From the NCBI GenBank assembly GCA_045541375.1, contig JAZQJB010000072.1, forward strand, positions 1 through 26,721: a DNA stretch of 26,721 bases, written 5' to 3'. A model generated the notes under the pieces. That model saw only the letters and a list, made by a program, of their open reading frames with translations, was not told the origin of the DNA and ran no database searches. Below are positions 14,250-21,936 of this stretch, piece after piece. The stretch comes from CAG-390 sp045541375 (GTDB lineage Bacteria > Bacillota > Clostridia > Oscillospirales > CAG-272). Numbering within the stretch: the stretch's first letter is position 1; each line of letters opens with the position of its first letter. A program made the position numbers and the translations under genes.

Positions 14250-15535
14250 TTTGATATGCCGGGAAGGATGATCTGCACACCGAACATATCGCCTTCCTCG
14301 AAGTAGTCAATCATTCCGCGGTGGTCTTTGACGATCTTTTCAACGATCTTGTGACCATAGCCGTGGGATGAGTTGTCGTTCTTGGTTGAGCGGAGGTCTG
14401 GGTTGGTTTTCAGCACCGATTTGCCGATCGTGTTTTTGAAGATGATCATTCGGCTTGCGTTTTCGACGGAGAAAAGAATCTCTATGCGTTTTTCTTCAAG
14501 GTTTGAGATCGCCTCGATGGCGTTATCGAGAATGTTGCCGAAAAGGCAGGCGAGGTCGCGGTCTTCGATATCCGAAAAATCTGCAATCAAGCCGGAAATG
14601 ACTATTTGTGTATCGGTAAGCGCGCTGAGCTTGGAATTGATTATATAGTCGATCGTTTTGTTTTCCGAGCGGATAACTCTGCCCATCGACTCGATCTCGG
14701 GGATGAGCTTTGCGAGATATTCGCGGCTTTCGTCGGCTTTTCCTGCTTCAAGTTGGGCGTTTATAACCGAGAAATGTTGCTTCATATCATGCTGAATGCG
14801 GCGGACATTCTGCCAGACTGCAGTTGTTTCCTCGTGGCGGGCGCTGTCGAAGGCGGTCTTTTCTTCGAGGAGTTTGAGCTCGTATTCCTTCTTTTGCAGT
14901 CTTTGTATCTGCGAGAGCATAAAGTATAGGATAATGTTTACCAAAAGGAATGACACGATAAGCACGGCGATCTGCGCGCCGAGGGTGCTTGCGTGATCCG
15001 TTGTGGCGATCACCATTGTCGCGCCGAGTCCGAACACCGAAACCGCAGAAACCGTGAATGTAAGCACCGCGTTCAATCTGCCAACTTTGCCATCCACATT
15101 TACAAAGGCAAGTATCAGGCGGAGAAGCGTGAAAAGGACTATCTTATGGAGGATAACGTAAATGTACCTGACTGTCGAATCGCTGCCCATAAGGTGGGAT
15201 TCGAAATCCTGCGTTATCATTGATATCACAATAAAGAGCGTGCTGCTGACCGCCATCAGCGAGACCCAAAACAGACATACGGCAAGTATTTGTCTGAATG
15301 AAATGCTATATGCGGAAATAGCGGTATACATCAAGGTGATCGCAGCGCACAACAATATTGATACTGTATTAAAATCGGCAAACAGCTTGTCGCAAAAAAC
15401 GGTAACACATAAAATCAGCAGAACCGCGCCGATCTGATATCTCCTTTTGCTTTCAAGCTTACAAAACCTTGTTACGAACCATATCGTGAGGATCGAGTCA
15501 AAAAGTGTTGCCGCAACTTCGAACATCTGCATCAT
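14237..15535 (-). CDS. GHKL sensor histidine kinase (AgrC-like)
   Basis: A 432-residue membrane kinase with six to seven transmembrane segments in residues ~1-210, a coiled-coil linker (~210-240), the H-box RRIQHDMKQHF with His249, and a GHKL ATPase domain: GNILDNAIEA (N box), then GYGHKIVEKIV. The lack of a large extracellular sensor domain fits AgrC-type peptide or membrane sensors; the signal is unknown. Its ATG overlaps the response-regulator stop by four bases (ATGA), so the two are one operon. It ends in the shared bidirectional terminator. The regulator's likely targets are on the other side of the divergent promoter region. Confidence 0.92.
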   Translation of the reverse strand: MMQMFEVAATLFDSILTIWFVTRFCKLESKRRYQIGAVLLILCVTVFCDKLFADFNTVSILLCAAITLMYTAISAYSISFRQILAVCLFWVSLMAVSSTLFIVISMITQDFESHLMGSDSTVRYIYVILHKIVLFTLLRLILAFVNVDGKVGRLNAVLTFTVSAVSVFGLGATMVIATTDHASTLGAQIAVLIVSFLLVNIILYFMLSQIQRLQKKEYELKLLEEKTAFDSARHEETTAVWQNVRRIQHDMKQHFSVINAQLEAGKADESREYLAKLIPEIESMGRVIRSENKTIDYIINSKLSALTDTQIVISGLIADFSDIEDRDLACLFGNILDNAIEAISNLEEKRIEILFSVENASRMIIFKNTIGKSVLKTNPDLRSTKNDNSSHGYGHKIVEKIVKDHRGMIDYFEEGDMFGVQIILPGISKKQA

Positions 15536-16263
15536 CTTGAATACCTCCTGCGGACGAACTTCATATAGGTTTCCTTAAACTCGGAACGGCGGGGTGCAGC
15601 TACCGAGAGGACGGTGCCATCCTTCATCGTAACCGCGGAGCTGCTATGCGTTTCCGAAACGTGCTCGAGGTTGATTATATATGCCGAGTGGATCTTGAAA
15701 AATCTCTTGTCGGTGCAAATACTTTCAAGCGCCTTGATCGTGCCGCGGCATTTGTAGGTCGCGCCGTTTTCGCAATAGATATTATAGTAGTTTTTGTTGT
15801 TTTCAAAATATAGCACGTCGCTCGGGCGGAGGGTGACATTGCCTTCGGTCGAGTTGAAGGAGAGTGCCTGCGTTTCCGAAAGGCACTTTTCTATTGCCTT
15901 GTCGAATGCGGAGGGCAGTTCTTCTTTAAGATGAAGCTTACGCAAAAAGCGGAAGGGGCTGTAAGCGAAGGACTGATAAACGTAATTATCATAAGCCGAG
16001 ACGAAAATGATAAGGGCTTTCGGATCCTTTTCGGATATTTTCGCCGCGAGATCAAAGCCCGTGATCTTCGGCATATCTATATCGAGGAAGATAATGTCGA
16101 AATCCATCTGCTCCATAAACGAGAGAACAAGCTCGGGCGAGGTGAAGGTGGGGCCGATCTTGAGGTCAAGATCGCCCTCATATTTCGCGGCAAGCGCGGT
16201 CAGCTCATCGGTCAGAGTCGCGGCAAAGCAAGGATCGTCATCGCAGATAACTATTCTGATCAT
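15532..16263 (-). CDS. LytTR-family response regulator (AgrA/LytR-like)
   Basis: A 243-residue regulator. The receiver domain (1-~120) has the acidic pocket Asp8-Asp9-Asp10 and phospho-acceptor Asp61 in IIFLDIDMP, then IIFVSAYDNYVYQSF. The C-terminal LytTR DNA-binding domain (~135-240) shows LRPSDVLYFENNKNYYNIY, FFKIHSAYIINLEHV and RRSEFKETYMKF. The reading frame extends upstream, but the start is set at the ATG at 16263, which follows ACGGAG and begins MIRIVICDDD. It is co-transcribed with the kinase. The divergent region 16264-16518 holds repeated boxes with 21-bp spacing, suited to a LytTR dimer. Confidence 0.93.
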   Translation of the reverse strand: MIRIVICDDDPCFAATLTDELTALAAKYEGDLDLKIGPTFTSPELVLSFMEQMDFDIIFLDIDMPKITGFDLAAKISEKDPKALIIFVSAYDNYVYQSFAYSPFRFLRKLHLKEELPSAFDKAIEKCLSETQALSFNSTEGNVTLRPSDVLYFENNKNYYNIYCENGATYKCRGTIKALESICTDKRFFKIHSAYIINLEHVSETHSSSAVTMKDGTVLSVAAPRRSEFKETYMKFVRRRYSR

Positions 16264-16291
16264 GTTTTTACTCCGTCGTGTTGATAAATAT

Positions 16292-16320
16292 ATTATAGCA
16301 TATCGGCGCGGAAATGTAAA
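16292..16320 (-). promoter_or_regulatory. Promoter of the two-component operon
   Basis: Minus strand: TTTACA (16315-16320), 17-bp spacer, TATAAT (16292-16297), about 29 bp before the response-regulator ATG. The nearest GGGATAA box begins 53 bp upstream of the -35. Confidence 0.8.
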
Positions 16321-16372
16321 TGTTTTTATGCTATTATAATTATACACTAAATTCGCGTCGAGCGCGGATTTT

Positions 16373-16448
16373 GGGATAAATCGCTTGATTTTAGGGATAA
16401 TTTGAGAATTTTGATCAAATTATCCCAGAAAATGCACTATTTATCCCA
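16373..16448. promoter_or_regulatory. Operator array 1: four GGGATAA boxes, two in each orientation
   Basis: Boxes in forward orientation (GGGATAAAT, GGGATAATT) start at 16373 and 16394, 21 bp apart. Boxes in reverse orientation (TTATCCC) start at 16420 and 16441, also 21 bp apart. The second forward and first reverse boxes are 26 bp apart. The last box starts 35 bp upstream of the -10 of the plus-strand promoter. The same layout is found at 17815-17888. Direct repeats two helical turns apart suit LytTR regulators, and the adjacent regulator is the natural candidate; binding is inferred. Confidence 0.8.
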
Positions 16449-16452
16449 CTTT

Positions 16453-16481
16453 TTGCTTTTGGGCGGAATTTGTGATATAAT
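16453..16481 (+). promoter_or_regulatory. Probably activated promoter of membrane unit 1
   Basis: A good extended -10, TGTGATATAAT with TATAAT at 16476-16481, follows a poor -35 (TTGCTT, 16453-16458) at 17 bp. The reverse-oriented TTATCCC box abuts the -35 from upstream, the usual place for an activator. Confidence 0.78.
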
Positions 16482-16488
16482 ATAGGTG

Positions 16489-16504
16489 CGGTCGGGTAAG
16501 ACCG
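16489..16504 (+). other. 5'-leader hairpin of unit 1
   Basis: CGGTC (16489-16493) pairs with GACCG (16500-16504), starting at the expected transcript 5' end. The same hairpin, built from the shared TGCGGTCGG, opens unit 2 at 17929. It may protect the mRNA 5' end. Confidence 0.55.
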
Positions 16505-16518
16505 GAAAGGAGATAATG

Positions 16519-17196
16519 ATGTTATCAAGAGTAGGCGACTATGAAAGAGCGCAAATGTTATACAACTGGATAGTTTTTCTCGGAGAGATAGCACTGTACG
16601 TTCTCGCCGGAGTGATGATATACTTCCTTTACAGATATCTGCGTACAGTCCGAAAGAGGACAAAAGCCGTCAAGAATCTGAAAAAGAGCGCTGAACTTGC
16701 GGGATATAAATGTAAGAAGACGGGCAGTTATCTTAACTTCGATTGCCACAATATGGAGACTTGCTTCGTACTTACCCGAGGACTTACACAGTATAACGTG
16801 AGATTTCTTACTACCTATTGGAAGAACCGTACACTTCGCTTCCTTGCGCCGGATGCTTACGTAAGCGAAAAGAACGTTGGTTACATCCTTCTGAATACCA
16901 AGGGAGCTAACTTCTTATCATGGGCAAAAATATTCAAGCCCAAAAACATACCCGGCGACTTGCTCAAATGGATTCACACAGAAACATTCGCATTTCCCAG
17001 CAAAACGATCTACACCAAGGGCGTTGAAGTTCTTCAAAGCGGAAATGTGCACGAAATTGTAATTCTCAACCCCGTTCCGCTGAAAGCATATTACCTTGAT
17101 AAAACGATTTGGAAATTGGTTGTCGGCGGCGAAACTTGGCAGAATCTGAGTTTTCACGATATTTCAACATTTTGTTCTATGATCGAAAGAAGCTAA
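16519..17196 (+). CDS. Unrecognised single-pass membrane protein
   Basis: A 225-residue protein I do not recognise. One hydrophobic segment lies near the N-terminus (about 17-41, WIVFLGEIALYVLAGVMIYF), followed by a basic stretch (RTVRKRTKAVKNLKK), so the ~185-residue C-terminal part is probably cytoplasmic. That part is rich in aromatic residues (YLNFDCHNMETCFVLTRG, WKNRTLRFL). The start is set at the second of two adjacent ATGs, 6 bp after AAAGGAG (16506-16512); an upstream GTG at 16486 would lie before the expected transcript start. It is first gene of the first operator-controlled unit, 13 bp ahead of another membrane protein. Confidence 0.8.
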   Translation: MLSRVGDYERAQMLYNWIVFLGEIALYVLAGVMIYFLYRYLRTVRKRTKAVKNLKKSAELAGYKCKKTGSYLNFDCHNMETCFVLTRGLTQYNVRFLTTYWKNRTLRFLAPDAYVSEKNVGYILLNTKGANFLSWAKIFKPKNIPGDLLKWIHTETFAFPSKTIYTKGVEVLQSGNVHEIVILNPVPLKAYYLDKTIWKLVVGGETWQNLSFHDISTFCSMIERS

Positions 17197-17209
17197 TGAG
17201 GTGAACGGT

Positions 17210-17740
17210 ATGAAAAAAGTAATTAACTTTATCGGCAATTCCATATTTCTTTTTGGAACGTATATTATAGCCGCGTTTCTTATAATGCTGATCCTTCAAG
17301 TTCCTATGCGCGTTTTTATTGATGCGGAAAGTCAGCTTGAATATTTATGGAAAGCGCTCGTTCAATATGCCGTTATGGTTGCGGTTTGTGTTGTTTTTCT
17401 GCTCATCAGAAATACCGAGCACAAGGTGGTGTATCTGAAGCATATTGAAAATGGCGAATGGAATCTGCGTGATGCGTGTGTTTACGTTATTAAAAACAAA
17501 TATTTCTGGATAAATACAGCCGGCTTTGCAGTATGGCCCATACTTGTACCCAAGCTTTTCGGAGCAATAAACTTGTTTTATGCGAGTAAGGAATTTCTGA
17601 GCAGTTTCCCCATATCGATTCTTGTGATTTTCACAGTCGATCTGCCTTTTGTTGTATTTTCCTTCATCGCGTGGCTGATCGTAACACGGTATTGGAGCAA
17701 AACAAGAATGCACCGTGCACAAAACGATCATAAAAACTAA
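17210..17740 (+). CDS. Unrecognised four-pass membrane protein
   Basis: A 176-residue protein with about four transmembrane segments (near 6-32, 48-65, 100-120 and 133-160). A charged loop after the second (RNTEHKVVYLKHIENGEWNLRDACVYVIKNKYFW) and a basic C-terminal tail are present. I recognise no family. The start at the ATG at 17210 follows GAGGTGA; an in-frame GTG at 17201 is less likely because it lies inside that site. It is the second and last gene of unit 1, with a terminator at 17757. A partner role with the upstream protein is inference. Confidence 0.78.
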   Translation: MKKVINFIGNSIFLFGTYIIAAFLIMLILQVPMRVFIDAESQLEYLWKALVQYAVMVAVCVVFLLIRNTEHKVVYLKHIENGEWNLRDACVYVIKNKYFWINTAGFAVWPILVPKLFGAINLFYASKEFLSSFPISILVIFTVDLPFVVFSFIAWLIVTRYWSKTRMHRAQNDHKN

Positions 17741-17756
17741 CAATCAAAAACCAATA

Positions 17757-17781
17757 AAGCACACCTTTTGCGGGTGTGCTT
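17757..17781 (+). terminator. Terminator of membrane unit 1
   Basis: AAGCACACC (17757-17765), TTTTGCG loop, GGTGTGCTT (17773-17781), then ATTCTGTTG. Nearly the same hairpin ends unit 2 at 22887-22915. Confidence 0.85.
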
Positions 17782-17795
17782 ATTCTGTTGCGGTT

Positions 17796-17888
17796 GGGAT
17801 AATTGGGGAAATTGGGGATAAATCAAGCATTTCAGGGATAAATTGATACCTTCGACCGTTTTATCCCAAAACCGCCGCGAATTATCCC
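17796..17888. promoter_or_regulatory. Operator array 2: five GGGATAA boxes
   Basis: Forward boxes start at 17796, 17815 and 17835 (19 and 20 bp apart). Reverse TTATCCC boxes start at 17861 and 17882 (21 bp apart). The forward-to-reverse gap is 26 bp and the last box starts 35 bp before the -10, both exactly as in array 1. The extra outermost forward box is the only difference in number. Confidence 0.8.
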
Positions 17889-17893
17889 ATTTT

Positions 17894-17922
17894 TTAATTT
17901 GGTTCCGAAATTGTGATATAAT
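17894..17922 (+). promoter_or_regulatory. Probably activated promoter of the ABC/adaptor operon
   Basis: Extended -10 TTGTGATATAAT (TATAAT at 17917-17922) with a poor -35 (TTAATT, 17894-17899) at 17 bp. As at unit 1, a TTATCCC box lies just upstream of the -35. Confidence 0.78.
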
Positions 17923-17928
17923 GATGAT

Positions 17929-17946
17929 GCGGTCGGAAAAGATCGC
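17929..17946 (+). other. 5'-leader hairpin of unit 2
   Basis: GCGGTC (17929-17934) pairs with GATCGC (17941-17946) with one G-U pair. It matches the hairpin of unit 1 in place and shares the sequence TGCGGTCGG. Confidence 0.55.
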
Positions 17947-17971
17947 AATGGATAAACAACGGAGGTTTGTT

Positions 17972-19378
17972 ATGAAAAGATTTTTATCCGCGATTTTGGC
18001 AATTATTGTGATTCTTGTTTCTCTTGCATCTTGCTCCAATGAGACGCACGAGGAGACAAGTGCCGAAACCACTTTAGGCGTTGATGAAACAACCGCAAAG
18101 CCCGAAAAGCCGGAAGTGCCGCTGAATCAGACAATTAATATTATGTGCAATACTGCAACCATAGATTTGGTTGAGTATCTTGTAAAGGGCTTTAAATCAA
18201 CCGTATACGGTGTAAAGGTAAATCTTACGGTACTTGAAGACGGACGCAACGGTTGCGAAGAAAAGCTTGCAGCAGATGTTCTGGCACAAAACGGTCCCGA
18301 CATTTTTATTATTAATGATGAGATCTTCTTCAATACATACGATTATATCAAAAGCGGTGTGTTTGCGGATATTGACGAGCTTAACGCAGTTTATGACTAT
18401 CTCCGTTGGGATAATTACAACCAAGATGCAATGGACTACGGCATCGTTGACGGAAAGCGCGTTATATTTCCGATATTCTATTCTTTCCCCATCCTGATCG
18501 GAATGAAAGAGGTTCTTGATGCAGAAGGGATAAAATACGGAAACGGAGTTACTTTCAAGGAATTTGCCGATTCCTGCATAGCTTCCTCTATGCATGTTTT
18601 TGACCGCCCGGAATACGCATATCGTTTTTATCGCTCTGTCGGTCTTGAAGTTATCGACGAAAAAGAAGGAACGGCAGATTTTGAAAGTCAGGAATTCAGA
18701 GATTTTATGGAGTGTTATGTTCAATTATTCCCCAATATATATAACGGTGGCTACAACGATTTGAAAATCAGCCACAAAGGATACACAAATGATTTGTGCG
18801 GTGCACTTCTTGCCGAAGAAGTACTGTTCTACAGCACCGACCGCTATAACTATCAAAATTGCAATCTGCCGATCATTGACACAATCATCACAGCAATAAT
18901 TGAAAACGGAAACACACCTGTAATAACCTACGTGCCGACAATGGACGGTCAAGGTGTTGCAGCAAGAGTCGAATATGCTCTTGCGATCAATTCGAACACC
19001 CAATACCCGGAGGCGTGTATGCAGTTTTTGAGATATGCATCAAGCCTTGAATATTGCGCCGATGATGAATGGCACAGACCCCTCTTTATAAATAACAAAC
19101 ACAGAGAAGCGATAAAAGACGTCTTCTACGGCGAGGAACTTGAAGTTTCTGCAGATTACAAAAAGAGATCCTACAGCTTTGATTATGAAGATCTGGACGA
19201 AGAAATTCTCGGTTCCTATTATTCAATTATTAACAGGTTGTATTTCCCCAAATTTGTAAGCACAGACCCTCTGAGACAGGTAGCAAATATATCGTGGGAG
19301 GTTGATGCAAACGGCATGAGCCTTGACGAAGCTATAAAAAAGTACAAAAAACAACTCGAACTTATCCTAACCGAATAA
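17972..19378 (+). CDS. ABC transporter solute-binding lipoprotein (family 1, sugar-type)
   Basis: A 468-residue lipoprotein. The start follows GGAGG (17961-17965) and gives MKRFLSAILAIIVILVSLASC, a signal peptide with lipobox LASC and lipidated Cys21; a longer upstream frame crosses the operator and is rejected. After a Ser/Thr/Glu-rich linker comes a type-1 extracellular solute-binding fold: INIMCNTATIDLVEYLVKGF, GPDIFIINDE (the usual GPDV motif), FPIFYSFPILIGMKEVLDAEG and a C-terminal EAIKKYKKQLELIL. It would capture a ligand, probably a carbohydrate, outside the membrane for the two permeases downstream. The ligand is not predictable here. Confidence 0.88.
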   Translation: MKRFLSAILAIIVILVSLASCSNETHEETSAETTLGVDETTAKPEKPEVPLNQTINIMCNTATIDLVEYLVKGFKSTVYGVKVNLTVLEDGRNGCEEKLAADVLAQNGPDIFIINDEIFFNTYDYIKSGVFADIDELNAVYDYLRWDNYNQDAMDYGIVDGKRVIFPIFYSFPILIGMKEVLDAEGIKYGNGVTFKEFADSCIASSMHVFDRPEYAYRFYRSVGLEVIDEKEGTADFESQEFRDFMECYVQLFPNIYNGGYNDLKISHKGYTNDLCGALLAEEVLFYSTDRYNYQNCNLPIIDTIITAIIENGNTPVITYVPTMDGQGVAARVEYALAINSNTQYPEACMQFLRYASSLEYCADDEWHRPLFINNKHREAIKDVFYGEELEVSADYKKRSYSFDYEDLDEEILGSYYSIINRLYFPKFVSTDPLRQVANISWEVDANGMSLDEAIKKYKKQLELILTE

Positions 19379-19379
19379 T

Positions 19380-20246
19380 ATGAAACGTATTTTTATACGG
19401 ATGAAAAGGATCATTCCGCCGCTTCTTATGCTCGCGCCGAGTGTTGTCGGCGTGATGATCCTTTACATCATCCCTCTCATAAATAATTTTTCCGAATGCT
19501 TCACCGAGGGCGTGAATGAAAAGGTTTATGTCGGTTTCAAAAATTTCACCGATCTCTTTTCAAACAAGGCTTTCGCGCTTGCGGTCGAGAATACGCTACG
19601 GTTTTACGCAATTGCCATTCCCGCTCTTCTGATAATTCCGCTTCTGCTTGCGCTGGCGGCGGTCAGAAATAAGAAGCTCTCTTCCTTTTGCACCGGCGCG
19701 ATGACTATGCCGATCGTTATGCCTCTTGTTTCGGTGATGATAGTTCTTGACTCGTTTTTTATAAGTAATGGTCTTCTCAATTCCGCGCTCGAATGGCTCG
19801 GTATGGCTCCGATCAACACACACAGCGATGGTTTTTCATTCGTTTATCTTGTCATTGTATTCGTTTTTCGCTATTCGGGGTATAATTTTCTGCTTTATCT
19901 GGCGGGACGTGTTAGAATAAAAAAGGAGTATTACGAAGTCGCGGCACTTGACGGCGCGGGCGCGGTGCGGAGCTTTTTCAAGATCACGCTTCCGCTTATG
20001 ATGCCGACTTTCTTTCTAACTTTTATCGTTACGATCATCAATTCCTACAAGCTTTACCGCGAGGCATATTGGATAGGCGGAGATTACCCGAATGAAACGA
20101 TCTATATGATCCAGCATTTCATCAACAACAATCTTCATTCGCTCAATTATCACCGCCTCGCCGCCGCGAGTGTTTTGATTTTGATCGTCACGCTCGTTAT
20201 AGTCGGTATACTCTTCTTCATTCAAAGCCGCGTGGAGGTGGAGTAA
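19380..20246 (+). CDS. ABC transporter permease, MalF/UgpA type
   Basis: A 288-residue integral membrane protein with six predicted helices. The carbohydrate-permease signature is present: LMLAPSVVGVMILYIIPL near the N-terminus and the EAA loop EYYEVAALDGAGAVRSFFKI followed by TLPLMMP, which contacts the ATPase. The start is one base after the lipoprotein stop (TAAT ATG) with no Shine-Dalgarno sequence, implying translational coupling. It forms the channel with the next permease. No ATPase gene is found nearby, so a shared MsmK/UgpC-type ATPase from elsewhere would be needed. Confidence 0.92.
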   Translation: MKRIFIRMKRIIPPLLMLAPSVVGVMILYIIPLINNFSECFTEGVNEKVYVGFKNFTDLFSNKAFALAVENTLRFYAIAIPALLIIPLLLALAAVRNKKLSSFCTGAMTMPIVMPLVSVMIVLDSFFISNGLLNSALEWLGMAPINTHSDGFSFVYLVIVFVFRYSGYNFLLYLAGRVRIKKEYYEVAALDGAGAVRSFFKITLPLMMPTFFLTFIVTIINSYKLYREAYWIGGDYPNETIYMIQHFINNNLHSLNYHRLAAASVLILIVTLVIVGILFFIQSRVEVE

Positions 20247-21049
20247 TGATAAAAGTGAAAAGGATTCTACCGCGGGTGGGTTTATTCTGCCTGATGGTTT
20301 TGGTTGGGCTTATCTGCTTTTATCCGATGGTTTCGCTTGTTATCAATTCGGCACTTGACCAAAATTATCTTCCGAAAGGAATCTTATCGAGAATTTCGCA
20401 TTTTTCGCTTGGACAGTATTACGAAAGCCTTTTTGAGAACAGCAAGTTCTTGCGCGGTCTGCTCAATTCGGCTTTGATGGCGTTTTCGATCACGCTTGGA
20501 CAGATTGCGATATCCATCCCCGCCGCATTTGCGCTTGAAAAATACAAGATCCCCGGTAAGGAGATCTTGTTTGGAGTTTATCTTATTCTGGTGCTTCTGC
20601 CATATCAAGTTCTTCAACTTCCACATTACTTGCTGATGAAAGAATGGGAACTGATGGACACGCAGATCTCGATCATTTTGCCGAATATCTTTTCGACTAT
20701 CGGCGTTTGCATTCTGCGGCAGGGTATGCGATACGTTGACAATTCCGTACTCGATGCGGCGAAGATCGACGGTTGCGGAGATTTCAGACTTCTTTCGAAA
20801 ATGGCGATCCCCAGCGCCGCTCCGAGCATCGTTGCCGCAGCACTGCTCATCTTTCTTGATTCCTGGAATATGGTCGAGGCACCGAAGATCTTTTTGACTT
20901 CGGTAGATAAAATGCCGATTTCCGTTATATTCAATTCTGTTTCGGGCACGGGACGGAATTACGCGATGGGCGTGCTCTGCCTTATCATTCCTTTTCTGCT
21001 TTTCGGACTGTTTGCGGAAAAGCTTAAATCATTCATAGATACCGTGTGA
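20246..21049 (+). CDS. ABC transporter permease, MalG/UgpE type
   Basis: A 267-residue membrane protein with six predicted helices and the second-permease signature: FYPMVSLVINSAL, NSALMAFSITLGQIAISIPAAFAL and the EAA loop NSVLDAAKIDGCGDFRLLSK followed by MAIPSAAP. Its ATG shares one base with the stop of the preceding permease (TAATG), and GGAGGTGGAG just upstream provides the binding site. It would pair with the MalF-type protein as an importer channel. Confidence 0.92.
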   Translation: MIKVKRILPRVGLFCLMVLVGLICFYPMVSLVINSALDQNYLPKGILSRISHFSLGQYYESLFENSKFLRGLLNSALMAFSITLGQIAISIPAAFALEKYKIPGKEILFGVYLILVLLPYQVLQLPHYLLMKEWELMDTQISIILPNIFSTIGVCILRQGMRYVDNSVLDAAKIDGCGDFRLLSKMAIPSAAPSIVAAALLIFLDSWNMVEAPKIFLTSVDKMPISVIFNSVSGTGRNYAMGVLCLIIPFLLFGLFAEKLKSFIDTV

Positions 21050-21056
21050 GGTTAAA

Positions 21057-21929
21057 ATGGGTAAATTACTGAACAATAAATTTTTCTTTTTGCTCGTTGC
21101 ATTTCTGCTTTTGATGAACGTTTGCTTTTACGCATCGGTGACGATAGAAGATCTGAGAACACCGCGCGTGACGCTGGCATCGATCAAGGAAGGTGCGCTT
21201 GAATATTCTTATTCGGTTTCTGCGCGCGCGGAGGCGACTCCCGATACAGTTATTCTCTGCGAGAGTGACGGCGTTGTAACAAAATGCGATCAAAACGAGA
21301 TGACCGAGATGAAGAAGGGCGACGTTATTATAACCATAGGCGAAACCGATATAGTTGCGCCTGCGGACGGATATCTTGTTGAGCTGTATTTTGATCTCGG
21401 CGATTCGGTCAAGGCGGGCGAGAAGATTTGTACTTATCTCAAAGCGGTCAATATGGTCTACGTCACCGTAACAGTTCCGAAGGCTAAAGGAGAGACCTTT
21501 GAAGTCGGAGACAATGTCAAAGGCAAAGCCGTTCGTGACGGCAAGGCGACTTCTATAAAGGGGAGCATTAAATCGAAAACGCTTGCCGCGAATTATACCG
21601 ATTATACCTTTACTCTCGTCTTTGACAACACGAAGGGGAAGATTAAATTCGGCGACACACTTGCGCTTGAACTGACAAGGCAGAGCACCGCGCACGATTG
21701 CGTTATTCCGAAATCAGCGCTTTTCGCCACGGATAAGGAAGATCTTTATTATGTTTACCTCGCCGAAGCGCTTGAGGATGGCAGATACGATATTTACCGC
21801 TACGAGGTCACCGTGATCGAGGAAAACGATATTTATGCCGCTATAAAACGAAATTTCAGTAAGGATAAGTTCGTTGTCACCTCGACGACGGCATCTCTCG
21901 GCTCACACTCCGAGGCAATCGAGGAATGA
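21057..21929 (+). CDS. HlyD/MacA-like membrane fusion (adaptor) protein
   Basis: A 290-residue protein anchored by one N-terminal helix (about 8-28). The outer part shows a lipoyl/barrel-sandwich layout: VILCESDGVVTKCDQNEMTEMKKGDVIITIG, then DIVAPADGYLVELYFDLGDSVKAGEKICTYL, followed by a beta-barrel region and a membrane-proximal end (VIPKSALF). Such adaptors normally link an export permease to an outer factor or act as a periplasmic conduit; in Gram-positives they work with MacB-like exporters. It begins 7 bp after the second importer permease, with GAGGTT upstream, and precedes a MacB-like protein by 7 bp. Confidence 0.82.
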   Translation: MGKLLNNKFFFLLVAFLLLMNVCFYASVTIEDLRTPRVTLASIKEGALEYSYSVSARAEATPDTVILCESDGVVTKCDQNEMTEMKKGDVIITIGETDIVAPADGYLVELYFDLGDSVKAGEKICTYLKAVNMVYVTVTVPKAKGETFEVGDNVKGKAVRDGKATSIKGSIKSKTLAANYTDYTFTLVFDNTKGKIKFGDTLALELTRQSTAHDCVIPKSALFATDKEDLYYVYLAEALEDGRYDIYRYEVTVIEENDIYAAIKRNFSKDKFVVTSTTASLGSHSEAIEE

Positions 21930-21936
21930 GGCGGCT

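Noticed and set aside
16486..16518. Upstream GTG start for the first gene of membrane unit 1
   Set aside because: It begins 5 bp after the -10 element, before the predicted transcript start, and AAAGGAG serves the ATG at 16519.
16373..17888. Repeated GGGATAA/TTATCCC units considered as a CRISPR-like or iteron array
   Set aside because: The units are 7-9 bp, occur in both orientations, are confined to two promoter regions and lack spacers of CRISPR size or a replication gene nearby. An operator array explains them better.
17843..17971. Longer N-terminus for the solute-binding lipoprotein
   Set aside because: The extra codons run through the operator and promoter, and the start at 17972 gives a textbook lipoprotein signal peptide with a good binding site.
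21874..21936. Upstream in-frame start for the MacB-like gene, overlapping the adaptor gene by 56 bases
   Set aside because: The added residues are basic and lack any binding site, whereas the ATG at 21937 follows GAGG and opens directly into the first membrane helix.
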